Positions 16,983-24,284 of a DNA stretch of 64,000 nucleotides are shown piece by piece. The stretch's first letter is position 1; every line of letters begins with the position of its first letter. Location of the stretch: the NCBI GenBank assembly GCA_041446545.1, contig JBGOEJ010000015.1, positions 27,776 to 91,775 on the forward strand. Direction: 5' to 3'. The notes under the pieces were generated by a model. The model worked only from the letters and a program-made list of their open reading frames with translations, was not told the origin of the DNA and searched no databases. Made by a program: the position numbers and the translations under genes. This DNA is from Fervidibacter canadensis. Its GTDB lineage: Bacteria; Armatimonadota; Fervidibacteria; Fervidibacterales; Fervidibacteraceae.

Positions 16983-17546
16983 ATGGCGGAGACGCGCTTG
17001 AAGGCGACCAAGGAGGACTTCAAAAAGTTGCCCGAAGGTCCACCTTACTACGAGTTTGAGCGGGGAGAGGTGATAGAATTGCCGAGACCCCATCCGTGGC
17101 ATAACTTTGTCGTTTACTTGCTGGCTTCGTTTCTCTGGTCGTTTGTCCGTCCGAGAAATTTAGGGTTGGTTTTCATGGACAGCGAAGTGGAGTTGCCGAC
17201 GGGTGTCATTTACGCCCCCGACATCCTCTTCATCGCTATCCAAAACGCCGCCATTTACAACCCGCAGACAGGAGAAATTATCGGCGTGCCTGATTTGGTG
17301 GTGGAAGTCCTTTCGCCTGCCCATCAAGAGCGAGATCGCATCCGCAAGTTCGCCGAATACGAGGCGGCAAAAGTCCCTTGGCTTTGGCTCGTTGATCCCT
17401 TCGCCTTGACCATTGAGGAGTATCAACACACGGGCGAGCATTACCTTCGGGTCGCCGGCGTCGGGAAAGGCGAAACATTCCGCCCCAAGTTGTTTCCTGA
17501 ACTGGAAATCAACTTACTGACGCTTGTCGGTGAGCCGCCCAAGTGA
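16983..17546 (+). CDS. Uma2-family (DUF820) putative endonuclease
   Basis: 187 residues. The PD-(D/E)xK-like core of the Uma2/DUF820 family is visible: YAPDILFI supplies the Asp, PDLVVEVLSP the Glu, and KFAEYEAAKVPWLWLVDP the conserved downstream segment. A GGAGGTG Shine-Dalgarno precedes the ATG. These proteins are abundant in cyanobacteria and in some thermophiles, often as many paralogues; their biological role is not settled. It is convergent with the gene at 17558. Confidence 0.85.
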   Translation: MAETRLKATKEDFKKLPEGPPYYEFERGEVIELPRPHPWHNFVVYLLASFLWSFVRPRNLGLVFMDSEVELPTGVIYAPDILFIAIQNAAIYNPQTGEIIGVPDLVVEVLSPAHQERDRIRKFAEYEAAKVPWLWLVDPFALTIEEYQHTGEHYLRVAGVGKGETFRPKLFPELEINLLTLVGEPPK

Positions 17547-17557
17547 CCGATGGGCGC

Positions 17558-17977
17558 TCAGCGCTTCGCTTCTGTTCGGAGTTGGGCGAGCAATCCCGTT
17601 AAGGTGTGCAATTGTTCCGTCAGCTGTTTTGCCGTCTCTTCGTCCAAATCCCCGAACGCCTTCAAGCGGTGGGGCTCGCATTCTTCCAAGTTGGTGGCGA
17701 AATGGAGCAAAGTTGCTGTCATTTGCCAGCGCAAATCTGCCTCCTCTATGGGCAATCCGAACGCCTCCCGCATCGCCCTGAGATGCTCCGTCGTCGTGGT
17801 GATCAGTTCCAACAGCCGTCGGCGTCGTTCGGGCGAGAAAGGGTTGGGCACGCGACGGAAGACGGTGATTGTCTCGTCCCTTTGCAACAATGCGTTGAAT
17901 CGCAGCAGGTGCTCTTCCAACTCTGCTAACGCCGCTGTTAGGAAGCGTTTCTGGTCGGTGTTCAACGGCACCGTCAT
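17558..17977 (-). CDS. Helical protein of unknown function
   Basis: 139 residues, almost entirely helical by composition, with many Leu/Glu/Arg/Thr (LAELEEHLLRFNALL, RRLLELITTTTEHLRAM, LTEQLHTLTGLLAQL). No membrane segment, signal peptide or known motif. The start overlaps the stop of the zinc-ribbon HEAT gene by four bases (ATGA), so it is the last gene of the 17.6-22.8 kb minus-strand operon. I do not recognise the family. Confidence 0.6.
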   Translation of the reverse strand: MTVPLNTDQKRFLTAALAELEEHLLRFNALLQRDETITVFRRVPNPFSPERRRRLLELITTTTEHLRAMREAFGLPIEEADLRWQMTATLLHFATNLEECEPHRLKAFGDLDEETAKQLTEQLHTLTGLLAQLRTEAKR

Positions 17978-18384
17978 TCACCGCCCTTTGTTTTCGTCGC
18001 TTCCTTTGCTTTAAGGCGTTGAAGGGCTTCTGTCGCCTTTATCCGCACCGTCAGCCAAGAGGTTTGCTGAAGGTGATGCAAGGCGGCGATGGCATCGGGA
18101 GAGGAGAAATTTCCCAATGCTTCCGCCACTGCTTCCAGAAGCGCCATGTCGTGACTGGTTTGCGTCTTTTCGCACAGCGCTTTTAACCCCCGTTCGTCGC
18201 CCAGTTTGCCCAAAAGGAGAGCCGCTAATGCCCGCGTGTTGGGTTCGGGATGGTCAAGGGCGTGAATAAGCCGCTCCACATAGTCGTTGCCGACAGGCTC
18301 ATCCAAATCGGCACCGCATCTTTGGCAACAAGTCGCTGTCTCCGAGTTCATGGCAAAGCAACGGGGGCAAAACTTCGTCAGCAT
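17974..18384 (-). CDS. Zinc-ribbon plus HEAT-repeat protein
   Basis: 136 residues. The N-terminus CPRC-N10-CQRC (residues about 6-23) is a four-cysteine zinc ribbon. From about residue 35 come two or three HEAT-like repeats (NTRALAALLLGKLGDERGLKAL; ALLEAVAEALGNFSSPDAIAAL; TVRIKATEALQRLKAKEA). Probably a small protein-interaction adaptor. It follows the universal stress protein gene with a 1-base gap and overlaps the next gene by four bases. Confidence 0.7.
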   Translation of the reverse strand: MLTKFCPRCFAMNSETATCCQRCGADLDEPVGNDYVERLIHALDHPEPNTRALAALLLGKLGDERGLKALCEKTQTSHDMALLEAVAEALGNFSSPDAIAALHHLQQTSWLTVRIKATEALQRLKAKEATKTKGGE

Positions 18385-18385
18385 C

Positions 18386-18820
18386 TCACTTCACCACCAG
18401 CACACTGCAAGGAGCAAGGCGGGTCAGGGTTTGGGAAGTGCTGCCCCAAACCCGCTCAAAGATGCGACTGTGCCCCATGAACCCGATGACCAGCAGGTCA
18501 AAACCGCCCTCTTGACAGAAGCGGATGATAGTCTCTACCTCATGCCCCGCTCGGACATGGGTGTGTAACGAAACGCCTTGTTCCCATGCCATCGCCCGCG
18601 CTTCGGTGGTCAGTTGTTCAAAGTATTCGTCCCTTTTGCGCTTGACTTCTTCAAACTCGCCGACGGTCGCCACATACTTGGGCAAGTCCTCTTCCACAGA
18701 GATGCTGTGCAATTCCGCTCCTGTCGCTGCCGCCAGTTGGATAGCGATTTGAAGCGCCTTGCTTGCGTGCTCCGAGCCGTCGTAAGCCACCAAGATTTTT
18801 CGGAACGGCGGCGTGGTCAT
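18386..18820 (-). CDS. Universal stress protein (UspA family)
   Basis: 144 residues, single Usp domain. KILVAYDGSEHASKAL is the N-terminal strand and helix, and GHSRIFERVWGSTSQTL contains the G-2x-G-9x-G(S/T) ATP-binding pattern in slightly altered form (G-x-S in place of G-x-x-G). The start overlaps the stop of the antiporter gene by four bases, so it may act as a regulatory partner of that transporter, as some Usp proteins do. That link is inferred from gene order. Confidence 0.85.
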   Translation of the reverse strand: MTTPPFRKILVAYDGSEHASKALQIAIQLAAATGAELHSISVEEDLPKYVATVGEFEEVKRKRDEYFEQLTTEARAMAWEQGVSLHTHVRAGHEVETIIRFCQEGGFDLLVIGFMGHSRIFERVWGSTSQTLTRLAPCSVLVVK

Positions 18821-20001
18821 GGCGCATCACTCCCTTCCTGTCGTTGGATGGCAAGGGCTTCGTCTTCCGACAAAACTTCCATGCCTGAAACTTTCGGTCG
18901 GAAGAAACTTTGAGCGATCAAGGTCGGGACAATGGCGCTGGCGATGACAACGGTCACCAAGACGGAATACTGCCCTGCCGTGATGTAACCCCGAGTCAAG
19001 CCGAAGAGGGCAGAAATCGTCCCGAAAGTTAAGCCCGTGGACATCAATAGCGTCGTGTAAGCCGCCGTGGGATTGTCCAAGCGGAAAATTTTTGCCAGTG
19101 GGTAAACGCCGACGAGTTTTGCTACCATCTTGACGGAAAGGAAGAGGGCGATGATGCCCAATTGACGAAGGACGACACCCGCCTGCACCAATGCCCCTGC
19201 CTTCAGGAAGTAAAAGGGCGTCAGCAAGGCGAAGGTGGTGACGCGAAGGTGATGCATCGTCTCGCGGTGGCGGGCTAACGCTCCTGCCGTGACCAAACCC
19301 AAAAGGTAAGCGGGCAACACTGCCTCGCTGTTGGCTTTGGCTGCCAACCCACCCAATCCGAACAATAGCAGTAACAGCAACTTGATCTCAGGCTCACTGA
19401 TTTGCCCCTCAAATCGGTGTAGGAAGGATTCCACGAAGCGCGGGGCAGCGAGCAGGACAAGGGTGCTCACGAGGAGGAAAGCCACTAACCAACCATTGTC
19501 GTTGGCAAACAATGCCCCCAACGCCAACACCGTCCCCAAATCGGTGACGAAGCAGGCTGCCAAGATTAACTTGCCGATGTCTGTCGCATTCAATCCTGTC
19601 TCCACCATGACAGCGTAAACGACGGCGACGGAAGTCGTGGAGAGGGCGATGCCGGCGATTTTGCTGGCATTTGCCGACCAACCCAAAAGGAAACGGGCAA
19701 ACACCATCGCCCCCAGAAACGGAGCGAGGAAACTGACGAAGCCGATGACGAGGGCGGGTCTCCAATGCTTGCGCAAGGCGTCGGGTTCAATCTCCGCCCC
19801 TGCGAGGAAAGTGAGCAAGACGCTCCCTAAGCCCGCCAAGAAATTGACCCAATCGGTTGGATGCAAATGCAGCAGGTTACCCGCCAGCGCGCCGACGACG
19901 ATTTCCACAAGGGCAACGGAAATCGCCGTGCGGATGGAAAGCCAACTGGCGATCAGTGCCAACCCCACCCACAATGCTGCCGTTAGCCAAGTTTGCGCCA
20001 T
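18817..20001 (-). CDS. Cation:proton antiporter (CPA2 / KefB-like membrane domain)
   Basis: 394 residues with about 12 membrane helices. The pattern VEIVVGALAGNLLHL, FLAGAEIEPDALRKHW and a repeated antiporter half matches the Na+/H+ exchanger (CPA2) family. There is no C-terminal TrkA domain; the chain ends shortly after the last helix with a short acidic tail. It exchanges Na+ or K+ for protons across the inner membrane. It sits between a DUF6062-like gene (19-base overlap) and usp (4-base overlap). Confidence 0.85.
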   Translation of the reverse strand: MAQTWLTAALWVGLALIASWLSIRTAISVALVEIVVGALAGNLLHLHPTDWVNFLAGLGSVLLTFLAGAEIEPDALRKHWRPALVIGFVSFLAPFLGAMVFARFLLGWSANASKIAGIALSTTSVAVVYAVMVETGLNATDIGKLILAACFVTDLGTVLALGALFANDNGWLVAFLLVSTLVLLAAPRFVESFLHRFEGQISEPEIKLLLLLLFGLGGLAAKANSEAVLPAYLLGLVTAGALARHRETMHHLRVTTFALLTPFYFLKAGALVQAGVVLRQLGIIALFLSVKMVAKLVGVYPLAKIFRLDNPTAAYTTLLMSTGLTFGTISALFGLTRGYITAGQYSVLVTVVIASAIVPTLIAQSFFRPKVSGMEVLSEDEALAIQRQEGSDAP

Positions 20002-20729
20002 CGTCGCAACCCCCTTTTGAGCAAGTTGTCAGGGTCGCTTTGGCGAGGAATACCTGACTTGCCGACGAAGGCTTCTATCGCCCGCCACCACGATTGCCTT
20101 TCTTCGTCGCTCATCGGTTCATCGCGGAAGTGGTAATCGTGCTTGCGGCAAAACTCGGTCAGGAGACGCTCCAATGCTTCCCATCGTCGGCAGGCATCCC
20201 GAAGGAGGTAAGCCACCACCTTGGCATCATCAGCAAGTTGCAAGGCTTGTCGCAGATGAGGCAAACAAAGCCCATCTGTCGCTTCGTAGAGTTGCTGGGC
20301 TTCATCACGGCTTTGTGGGTCGGTTAAGGCAAAAAGCAAAGCGGAAAGGCAATCTCGCTCCCAAGTGTCGGCATGCTCGCAAACGGGACAGCGTTTTTGC
20401 GGTTGCAGGAACTGGGCGACCTTTTGAGGCGAAGTTTCGTTAGCGGATCGCTGAAGTCGCTGGCGCCATTCGCTGACCAAGTGCTCGTAAACCGTCGCCA
20501 CGCCCAACGCTTCATCCAACATCGGCGCAAGGCGAACCAACCAATGGGCATGAAGGTTGCAAAAGCCTTGCGAGGCGATGAGGCGTAAGCGGAGGTGAGG
20601 GTCAAGGACATTTTCGGTCAGGAAGAAGCGAAGGTAACGGTCGGTGCGTTGGGCGATGAGGGCGCAAACGGGACAGCCACCCGCTTGCGTTGCTGCTTTC
20701 ATGTCCAGCCGAAAGAAAGCGTCCATCAT
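19983..20729 (-). CDS. CPxC/CxxH zinc protein, DUF6062-like (paralogue B)
   Basis: 248 residues from the ATG at 20729, overlapping the MFS stop (ATGA). It has two cysteine/histidine half-sites in series: CPVC then CNLH in the first half, CPVC then CLPH in the second. The layout CPxC ... CxxH twice suggests one or two structural zinc sites in a helical protein. A paralogue with the same layout lies at 21903, on the other side of the MFS gene. No enzymatic motif is visible. Location beside two transporters suggests a regulatory or assembly role, but that is only inference. Confidence 0.65.
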   Translation of the reverse strand: MMDAFFRLDMKAATQAGGCPVCALIAQRTDRYLRFFLTENVLDPHLRLRLIASQGFCNLHAHWLVRLAPMLDEALGVATVYEHLVSEWRQRLQRSANETSPQKVAQFLQPQKRCPVCEHADTWERDCLSALLFALTDPQSRDEAQQLYEATDGLCLPHLRQALQLADDAKVVAYLLRDACRRWEALERLLTEFCRKHDYHFRDEPMSDEERQSWWRAIEAFVGKSGIPRQSDPDNLLKRGLRRWRKLG

Positions 20730-21910
20730 CGTTCCCTCCTTCTGAGGGCGCTCAGCAACAATAGCAAAGCGAAAAGTTGGGTGACGGCGACGAAAGCCAA
20801 GAGCCATCCGAAGCGATGGCGGTCGTAGAGGAAGCCCATCAAGGTTCCGCCCATTAGCCAAGCCAAACCGTAGGCGGCATTGAAAATGCCATAGGCAGTG
20901 GCGCGTCGGTCGGAGGGTGTCATGGCAGCGATCGCTGCCCGCATGATGGACTCTTGCGCTCCCATGACGATGCCCCAAAGCACCATCCCCAACCATGCCC
21001 CTTCAGGGCAAGAGGTAAACAGCAAAGGAGCCGCAAGGAGTGTCAGGACAGGCACAACGATTAAAGTCGTCAACCCGAAGCGGTCAAACCATCGCCCCAT
21101 TCCCAACGCTGCCACCGCGTCAATAGCCATCGCTAACCCGAAGGCGGCAGGGATAAGGTGTTCTGACAAACTCCGAGTGGCTTTGAAGTGATAGGCGAGC
21201 AACTGGAAGGGAGGGAAGCCCGCTACAGCAAAGGCGGCGAAAGCCAAGTAACGCCAGAAGGCAGAAGGCAACGCAGCGGATGGTGCTTTTGAAGCGCCCC
21301 CAATTTCCAAGTGTTGCGGTGTAGGATAACTTCCCCAAGCGATGGTCAACGCTGTTAGGGTCAACACCGCAGGCGCTAACAGGGTGACGAAAGCGGTTCG
21401 GTAATCATCCCAGAGGTGCAAGGCAAATGCCATCAGCAACGGTCCAAGGATAGCGCCGAGTTGGTCAAGGGTTTCGTGGATGCCAAAGGCAAGCCCTTGT
21501 CCCGTTTGGGAAGCGGCGTGGGAGAGCATCGCATCGCGGGCGGGTGTCCGAAGGGCTTTACCCAACCGCTCGGTGAACACCAACCCCGCTGCCGTTTCCC
21601 AACGCCCCGCTAACGCTAATGTGGGCACGGAGAGCACATTGAGGACATAGCCGAGGAAAGTCAGACCCCAATAGTGCCCCGTTCGGTCAGCGACGATCCC
21701 AGCGACAAGGCGGAAAGCGTAACCGAAAAACTCGCCCATCCCCGCCACGATGCTGGTGACGGCAGCACCAGCCCCCAACATTGCCAAGAATTGCCCCGTC
21801 AAACTGCGGGCGCCTTCGTAAGTCATGTCGGCAAACAGGCTGACGATGCCCATCAAAGCGACAAATCGCCACGCCGACCGCACGGCTTCAACTTTCATCC
21901 TTTCAGCCAT
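20726..21910 (-). CDS. MFS transporter
   Basis: 394 residues, 12 predicted membrane helices. The ATG at 21910 has GAGGTG about 8 bases upstream and overlaps the upstream stop by 8 bases; the open frame extends further, but that part is antisense-like. The loop after helix 2 (RLVAGIVADRTGHYWG) is the MFS signature, and GMGRWFDRFG is its second-half counterpart. Similar proteins are annotated as drug or metabolite exporters; the substrate is unknown. It is enclosed between two paralogous CPxC/CxxH proteins. Confidence 0.85.
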   Translation of the reverse strand: MAERMKVEAVRSAWRFVALMGIVSLFADMTYEGARSLTGQFLAMLGAGAAVTSIVAGMGEFFGYAFRLVAGIVADRTGHYWGLTFLGYVLNVLSVPTLALAGRWETAAGLVFTERLGKALRTPARDAMLSHAASQTGQGLAFGIHETLDQLGAILGPLLMAFALHLWDDYRTAFVTLLAPAVLTLTALTIAWGSYPTPQHLEIGGASKAPSAALPSAFWRYLAFAAFAVAGFPPFQLLAYHFKATRSLSEHLIPAAFGLAMAIDAVAALGMGRWFDRFGLTTLIVVPVLTLLAAPLLFTSCPEGAWLGMVLWGIVMGAQESIMRAAIAAMTPSDRRATAYGIFNAAYGLAWLMGGTLMGFLYDRHRFGWLLAFVAVTQLFALLLLLSALRRRER

Positions 21911-22577
21911 CGCAAGACACCTCACTCCCTGTCGGTGCCAATGCTTGCCACCGACCTGCCAGTTTCTCCACCACCGCTGCCCATGCTGTCTCTTCAGCGG
22001 GAGTGATAGCGTGGCGGAGCAAAGTTTCTCGCTTTTGTCGGTAACTTTGGAGGTCATTGGAGAGACGACGCAATTGGTCTTGTTGCCTTTGCAAGAGCCA
22101 CGAGCGCAATTCCCCCGTCGCTTTCGTCCAGAGGCGACGCAAGTGGGGCAAGCAGACACCACGACTTTCGGCGTAAATCTGGCGCCCTTCCTCGGTGCCC
22201 AGCCAGTCCAAGAGTTCCTTAAGCGCCATCTCTTCCGCTGCGACCTGCTCCTTACAGACAGGGCAACGCGGCTTTAAGGGTGATGGCTTAGCATTCGGCA
22301 CCCTGCCAAGGGCTGACCAGAGCGCCACAAAGTTGGCGGCAATTGGGAGCAAAGGTGCATACAAGGCAGCGATACCCATCGGCGACGCCCATCGCAGCAG
22401 CAAATCAGCATGGGCAGGACAATAACCTTGTGCGACGACGAGGCAATTGCCCTCGTCGTTGATCCACCGTTGCAGCGAAGTGGCGATGAAATCATTGAGG
22501 CGATTTTCCACGACCCAGCAAAGAGGGCACCCCCAGTGATAGCGGAAGGCATCAGCGATGGTTATCCGTCGGGGCAT
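21903..22577 (-). CDS. CPxC/CxxH zinc protein, DUF6062-like (paralogue A)
   Basis: 224 residues. Same layout as the protein at 19983: CPLC near residue 17, CPAH near residue 53, CPVC near residue 105 and CLPH near residue 145, all within helical sequence. It overlaps the upstream small gene by 16 bases and the MFS gene by 8. The pair probably arose by duplication and both copies keep all zinc-ligand positions. Function unknown. Confidence 0.65.
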   Translation of the reverse strand: MPRRITIADAFRYHWGCPLCWVVENRLNDFIATSLQRWINDEGNCLVVAQGYCPAHADLLLRWASPMGIAALYAPLLPIAANFVALWSALGRVPNAKPSPLKPRCPVCKEQVAAEEMALKELLDWLGTEEGRQIYAESRGVCLPHLRRLWTKATGELRSWLLQRQQDQLRRLSNDLQSYRQKRETLLRHAITPAEETAWAAVVEKLAGRWQALAPTGSEVSCDG

Positions 22578-22810
22578 GACGGTTCACCTTCTTCCAGCAA
22601 ACGCTGCAAGACGGGACGCCATTCGGGTTTGCGCCAGAGGGCAAGGTCTATCACGGCAAAGGAGCGTCCTTCAGCGGCGTAGCGGGCGGCGCGGAGGACT
22701 TGCTGCAAGCGGTCTGCTGACAGGGCTTGACAAAGTTCGGCAATCGTCTGTCGCAACGCTTCTTCGGTGCGTTCGGGCTCTGAGCGATAAAGCCAACGGC
22801 GTCGGCGCAT
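22562..22810 (-). CDS. Small protein, first gene of the zinc-protein/transporter operon
   Basis: 82 residues from the ATG at 22810; the open frame continues upstream through the hairpin region but is not protein-like there. The start MRRRRWLY is basic. The rest is helical (EEALRQTIAELCQALSADRL) with an aromatic segment (FAVIDLALWRKPEWRPVL). It could be a small DNA- or RNA-binding regulator, but no motif proves this. It overlaps the next gene by 16 bases. Confidence 0.55.
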   Translation of the reverse strand: MRRRRWLYRSEPERTEEALRQTIAELCQALSADRLQQVLRAARYAAEGRSFAVIDLALWRKPEWRPVLQRLLEEGEPSCPDG

Positions 22811-22834
22811 GGCACTCACCCCTTGAGGCGGGTG

Positions 22835-22938
22835 GGAGCCAACAAAAAATGGCTCCTGCACCCGCTTCTTTTCGGATGCAGGAGCCATCAGCGCCACGAC
22901 TTTTGTGGCGCGGTTTGGAGCGGCTTTCTAAACCGCTC
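22835..22938. repeat. Cluster of hairpins upstream of the 22.8 kb minus-strand operon
   Basis: ATGGCTCCTGCA (22849-22860) and TGCAGGAGCCAT (22877-22888) form a perfect 12-bp stem. GGAGCCA at 22835-22841 can compete for TGGCTCC at 22850-22856. GCGCCAC (22891-22897) pairs with GTGGCGC (22905-22911). GCGGTTT (22910-22916) pairs with AAACCGC (22930-22936), and GAGCGG (22918-22923) alternatively pairs with CCGCTC (22933-22938). The cluster may be an attenuator-like 5' leader or a group of REP-like palindromes. No T-run follows on either strand. Confidence 0.7.
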
Positions 22939-22970
22939 ACGGGCAGGCTCCATTGCCCAAGTCGCCTGTA

Positions 22971-22976
22971 AGTATA
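22971..22976 (-). promoter_or_regulatory. Possible -10 box for the 22.8 kb operon
   Basis: On the minus strand the sequence reads TATACT, a good -10 match, about 160 bases before the ATG at 22810. No convincing -35 is seen at 16-18 bases. If used, all the hairpins at 22835-22938 would lie in the transcript leader. The remaining 264-base divergent gap (22811-23074) holds nothing else I can name. Confidence 0.25.
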
Positions 22977-23074
22977 GCGCAAACAACTGACGGTTAGTTC
23001 CCCTCCATCCCTGTTGCTGTCCCTGTCTTGCGCCGCAAACTTTGGTCTGTCGGTGCGAAGGAAGGTGAGGGCAA

Positions 23075-24232
23075 ATGAAAATCGTGGAAGTGAAAGCGGT
23101 GCGGGTTCGGTTGCCGTCCCGCTCCCCGTCAACGCCGCCGCGCCGTCCGTCGTGGGCACAAGAGGCGGAAGTTGCCAATCCCATGTCCCGCTACCCCCGC
23201 TTTAAACGCCACCGCAATCTTTGGCTGCCCAAGTGGTCAACGGTTTGGTGTCAAGTCACCGCCGAAGATGGCACCTTCGGGTTAGGCATGACCTCTCATG
23301 GGTCGCCTGTCGCCGCCATCATCAACGAGCACCTTGCCCCCCTTTTGGTCGGCGAAGAGGCATTGGCGACGGAAAAACTTTGGGACATGATGGTGCGGAT
23401 GACGAAGCCTTACGGTTCGGCAGGTTTGGCTGCCTATGCCATCAGCGCCGTTGATTTGGCGCTCTGGGATTTGAGGGGCAAATTACTGGGCAAACCCGTT
23501 TACGCCCTCCTCGGCGGTCCGCAAAAGGAGCGGATTTTTTGCTATGCGACGGGCAACGACACCGATTGGCACATGGAGTTGGGCTTTAGAGCGACGAAAC
23601 TGGCATGCCCTTACGGTCCCGTAGACGGCGAATGGGGCTTGCAGGAAAACGAGCGTTTGGTCGCCAAGACCCGTGAGTTGGTCGGCAACGAGGTGGCATT
23701 GATGTTGGATTGTTGGATGGCGTTGGATGTGGATTATGCCGTTCAACTCGCCGAACGCTTGCGTCCTTATCGGCTGAAGTGGCTGGAAGAATGCTTACCG
23801 CCAGAAGATTGGGAAGGGCATCGGGCATTGCGGGAGCGGTTGCCTTGGCAGACGCTGGCGACAGGCGAGCATTGGTCGTTGCTGGAACCCTTCGCCTTCG
23901 CTTGCCACCATCGGGTCGTGGACATTTTGCAACCCGACATTTGTTGGTGCGGAGGATTGACGGCGTGCCTGAAAATTGCGGCGCTGGCACAAGCCTTCGG
24001 GTTGACCGTCATCCTTCACGCAGGCGGCAACACGCCTTTCGGGCAGCATTTCACCTTCGCCACGCCCGTCGCCCCTTGGTGCGAGTTTTTCATCGGTTCA
24101 GCGCCCGGCGTGCCGTTAGAGGAAGCCAATCCTTTTCCGAGCATGCCCGTGCCAAAAGATGGCTGGCTTGTCCCCAATGACGCGCCCGGTTTTGGGTTGG
24201 ACATCAAAGCGGAATGGATAGAGCCTTGGTGA
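23075..24232 (+). CDS. L-rhamnonate dehydratase-like enolase-superfamily enzyme
   Basis: 385 residues. Mandelate racemase/enolase superfamily with the closest resemblance to RhmD. Metal ligands Asp212 (MLDCWMALD), Glu238 (KWLEECLPPE) and Glu265 (ATGEH), and His315 (VILHAGG), have nearly the same spacing as in E. coli RhmD. ILQPDICWCGGLT is also RhmD-like. It would dehydrate an aldonic acid such as L-rhamnonate to the 2-keto-3-deoxy acid. A UxaA-type dehydratase follows after about 50 bases, so the pair looks like sugar-acid catabolism. The start has GGAAGGTGAGGG upstream. Confidence 0.78.
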   Translation: MKIVEVKAVRVRLPSRSPSTPPRRPSWAQEAEVANPMSRYPRFKRHRNLWLPKWSTVWCQVTAEDGTFGLGMTSHGSPVAAIINEHLAPLLVGEEALATEKLWDMMVRMTKPYGSAGLAAYAISAVDLALWDLRGKLLGKPVYALLGGPQKERIFCYATGNDTDWHMELGFRATKLACPYGPVDGEWGLQENERLVAKTRELVGNEVALMLDCWMALDVDYAVQLAERLRPYRLKWLEECLPPEDWEGHRALRERLPWQTLATGEHWSLLEPFAFACHHRVVDILQPDICWCGGLTACLKIAALAQAFGLTVILHAGGNTPFGQHFTFATPVAPWCEFFIGSAPGVPLEEANPFPSMPVPKDGWLVPNDAPGFGLDIKAEWIEPW

Positions 24233-24284
24233 ACGAAGGGGCATCGTGGCGCATTGCCCAATTTTCGTGGAGGTGAAAGAAACG

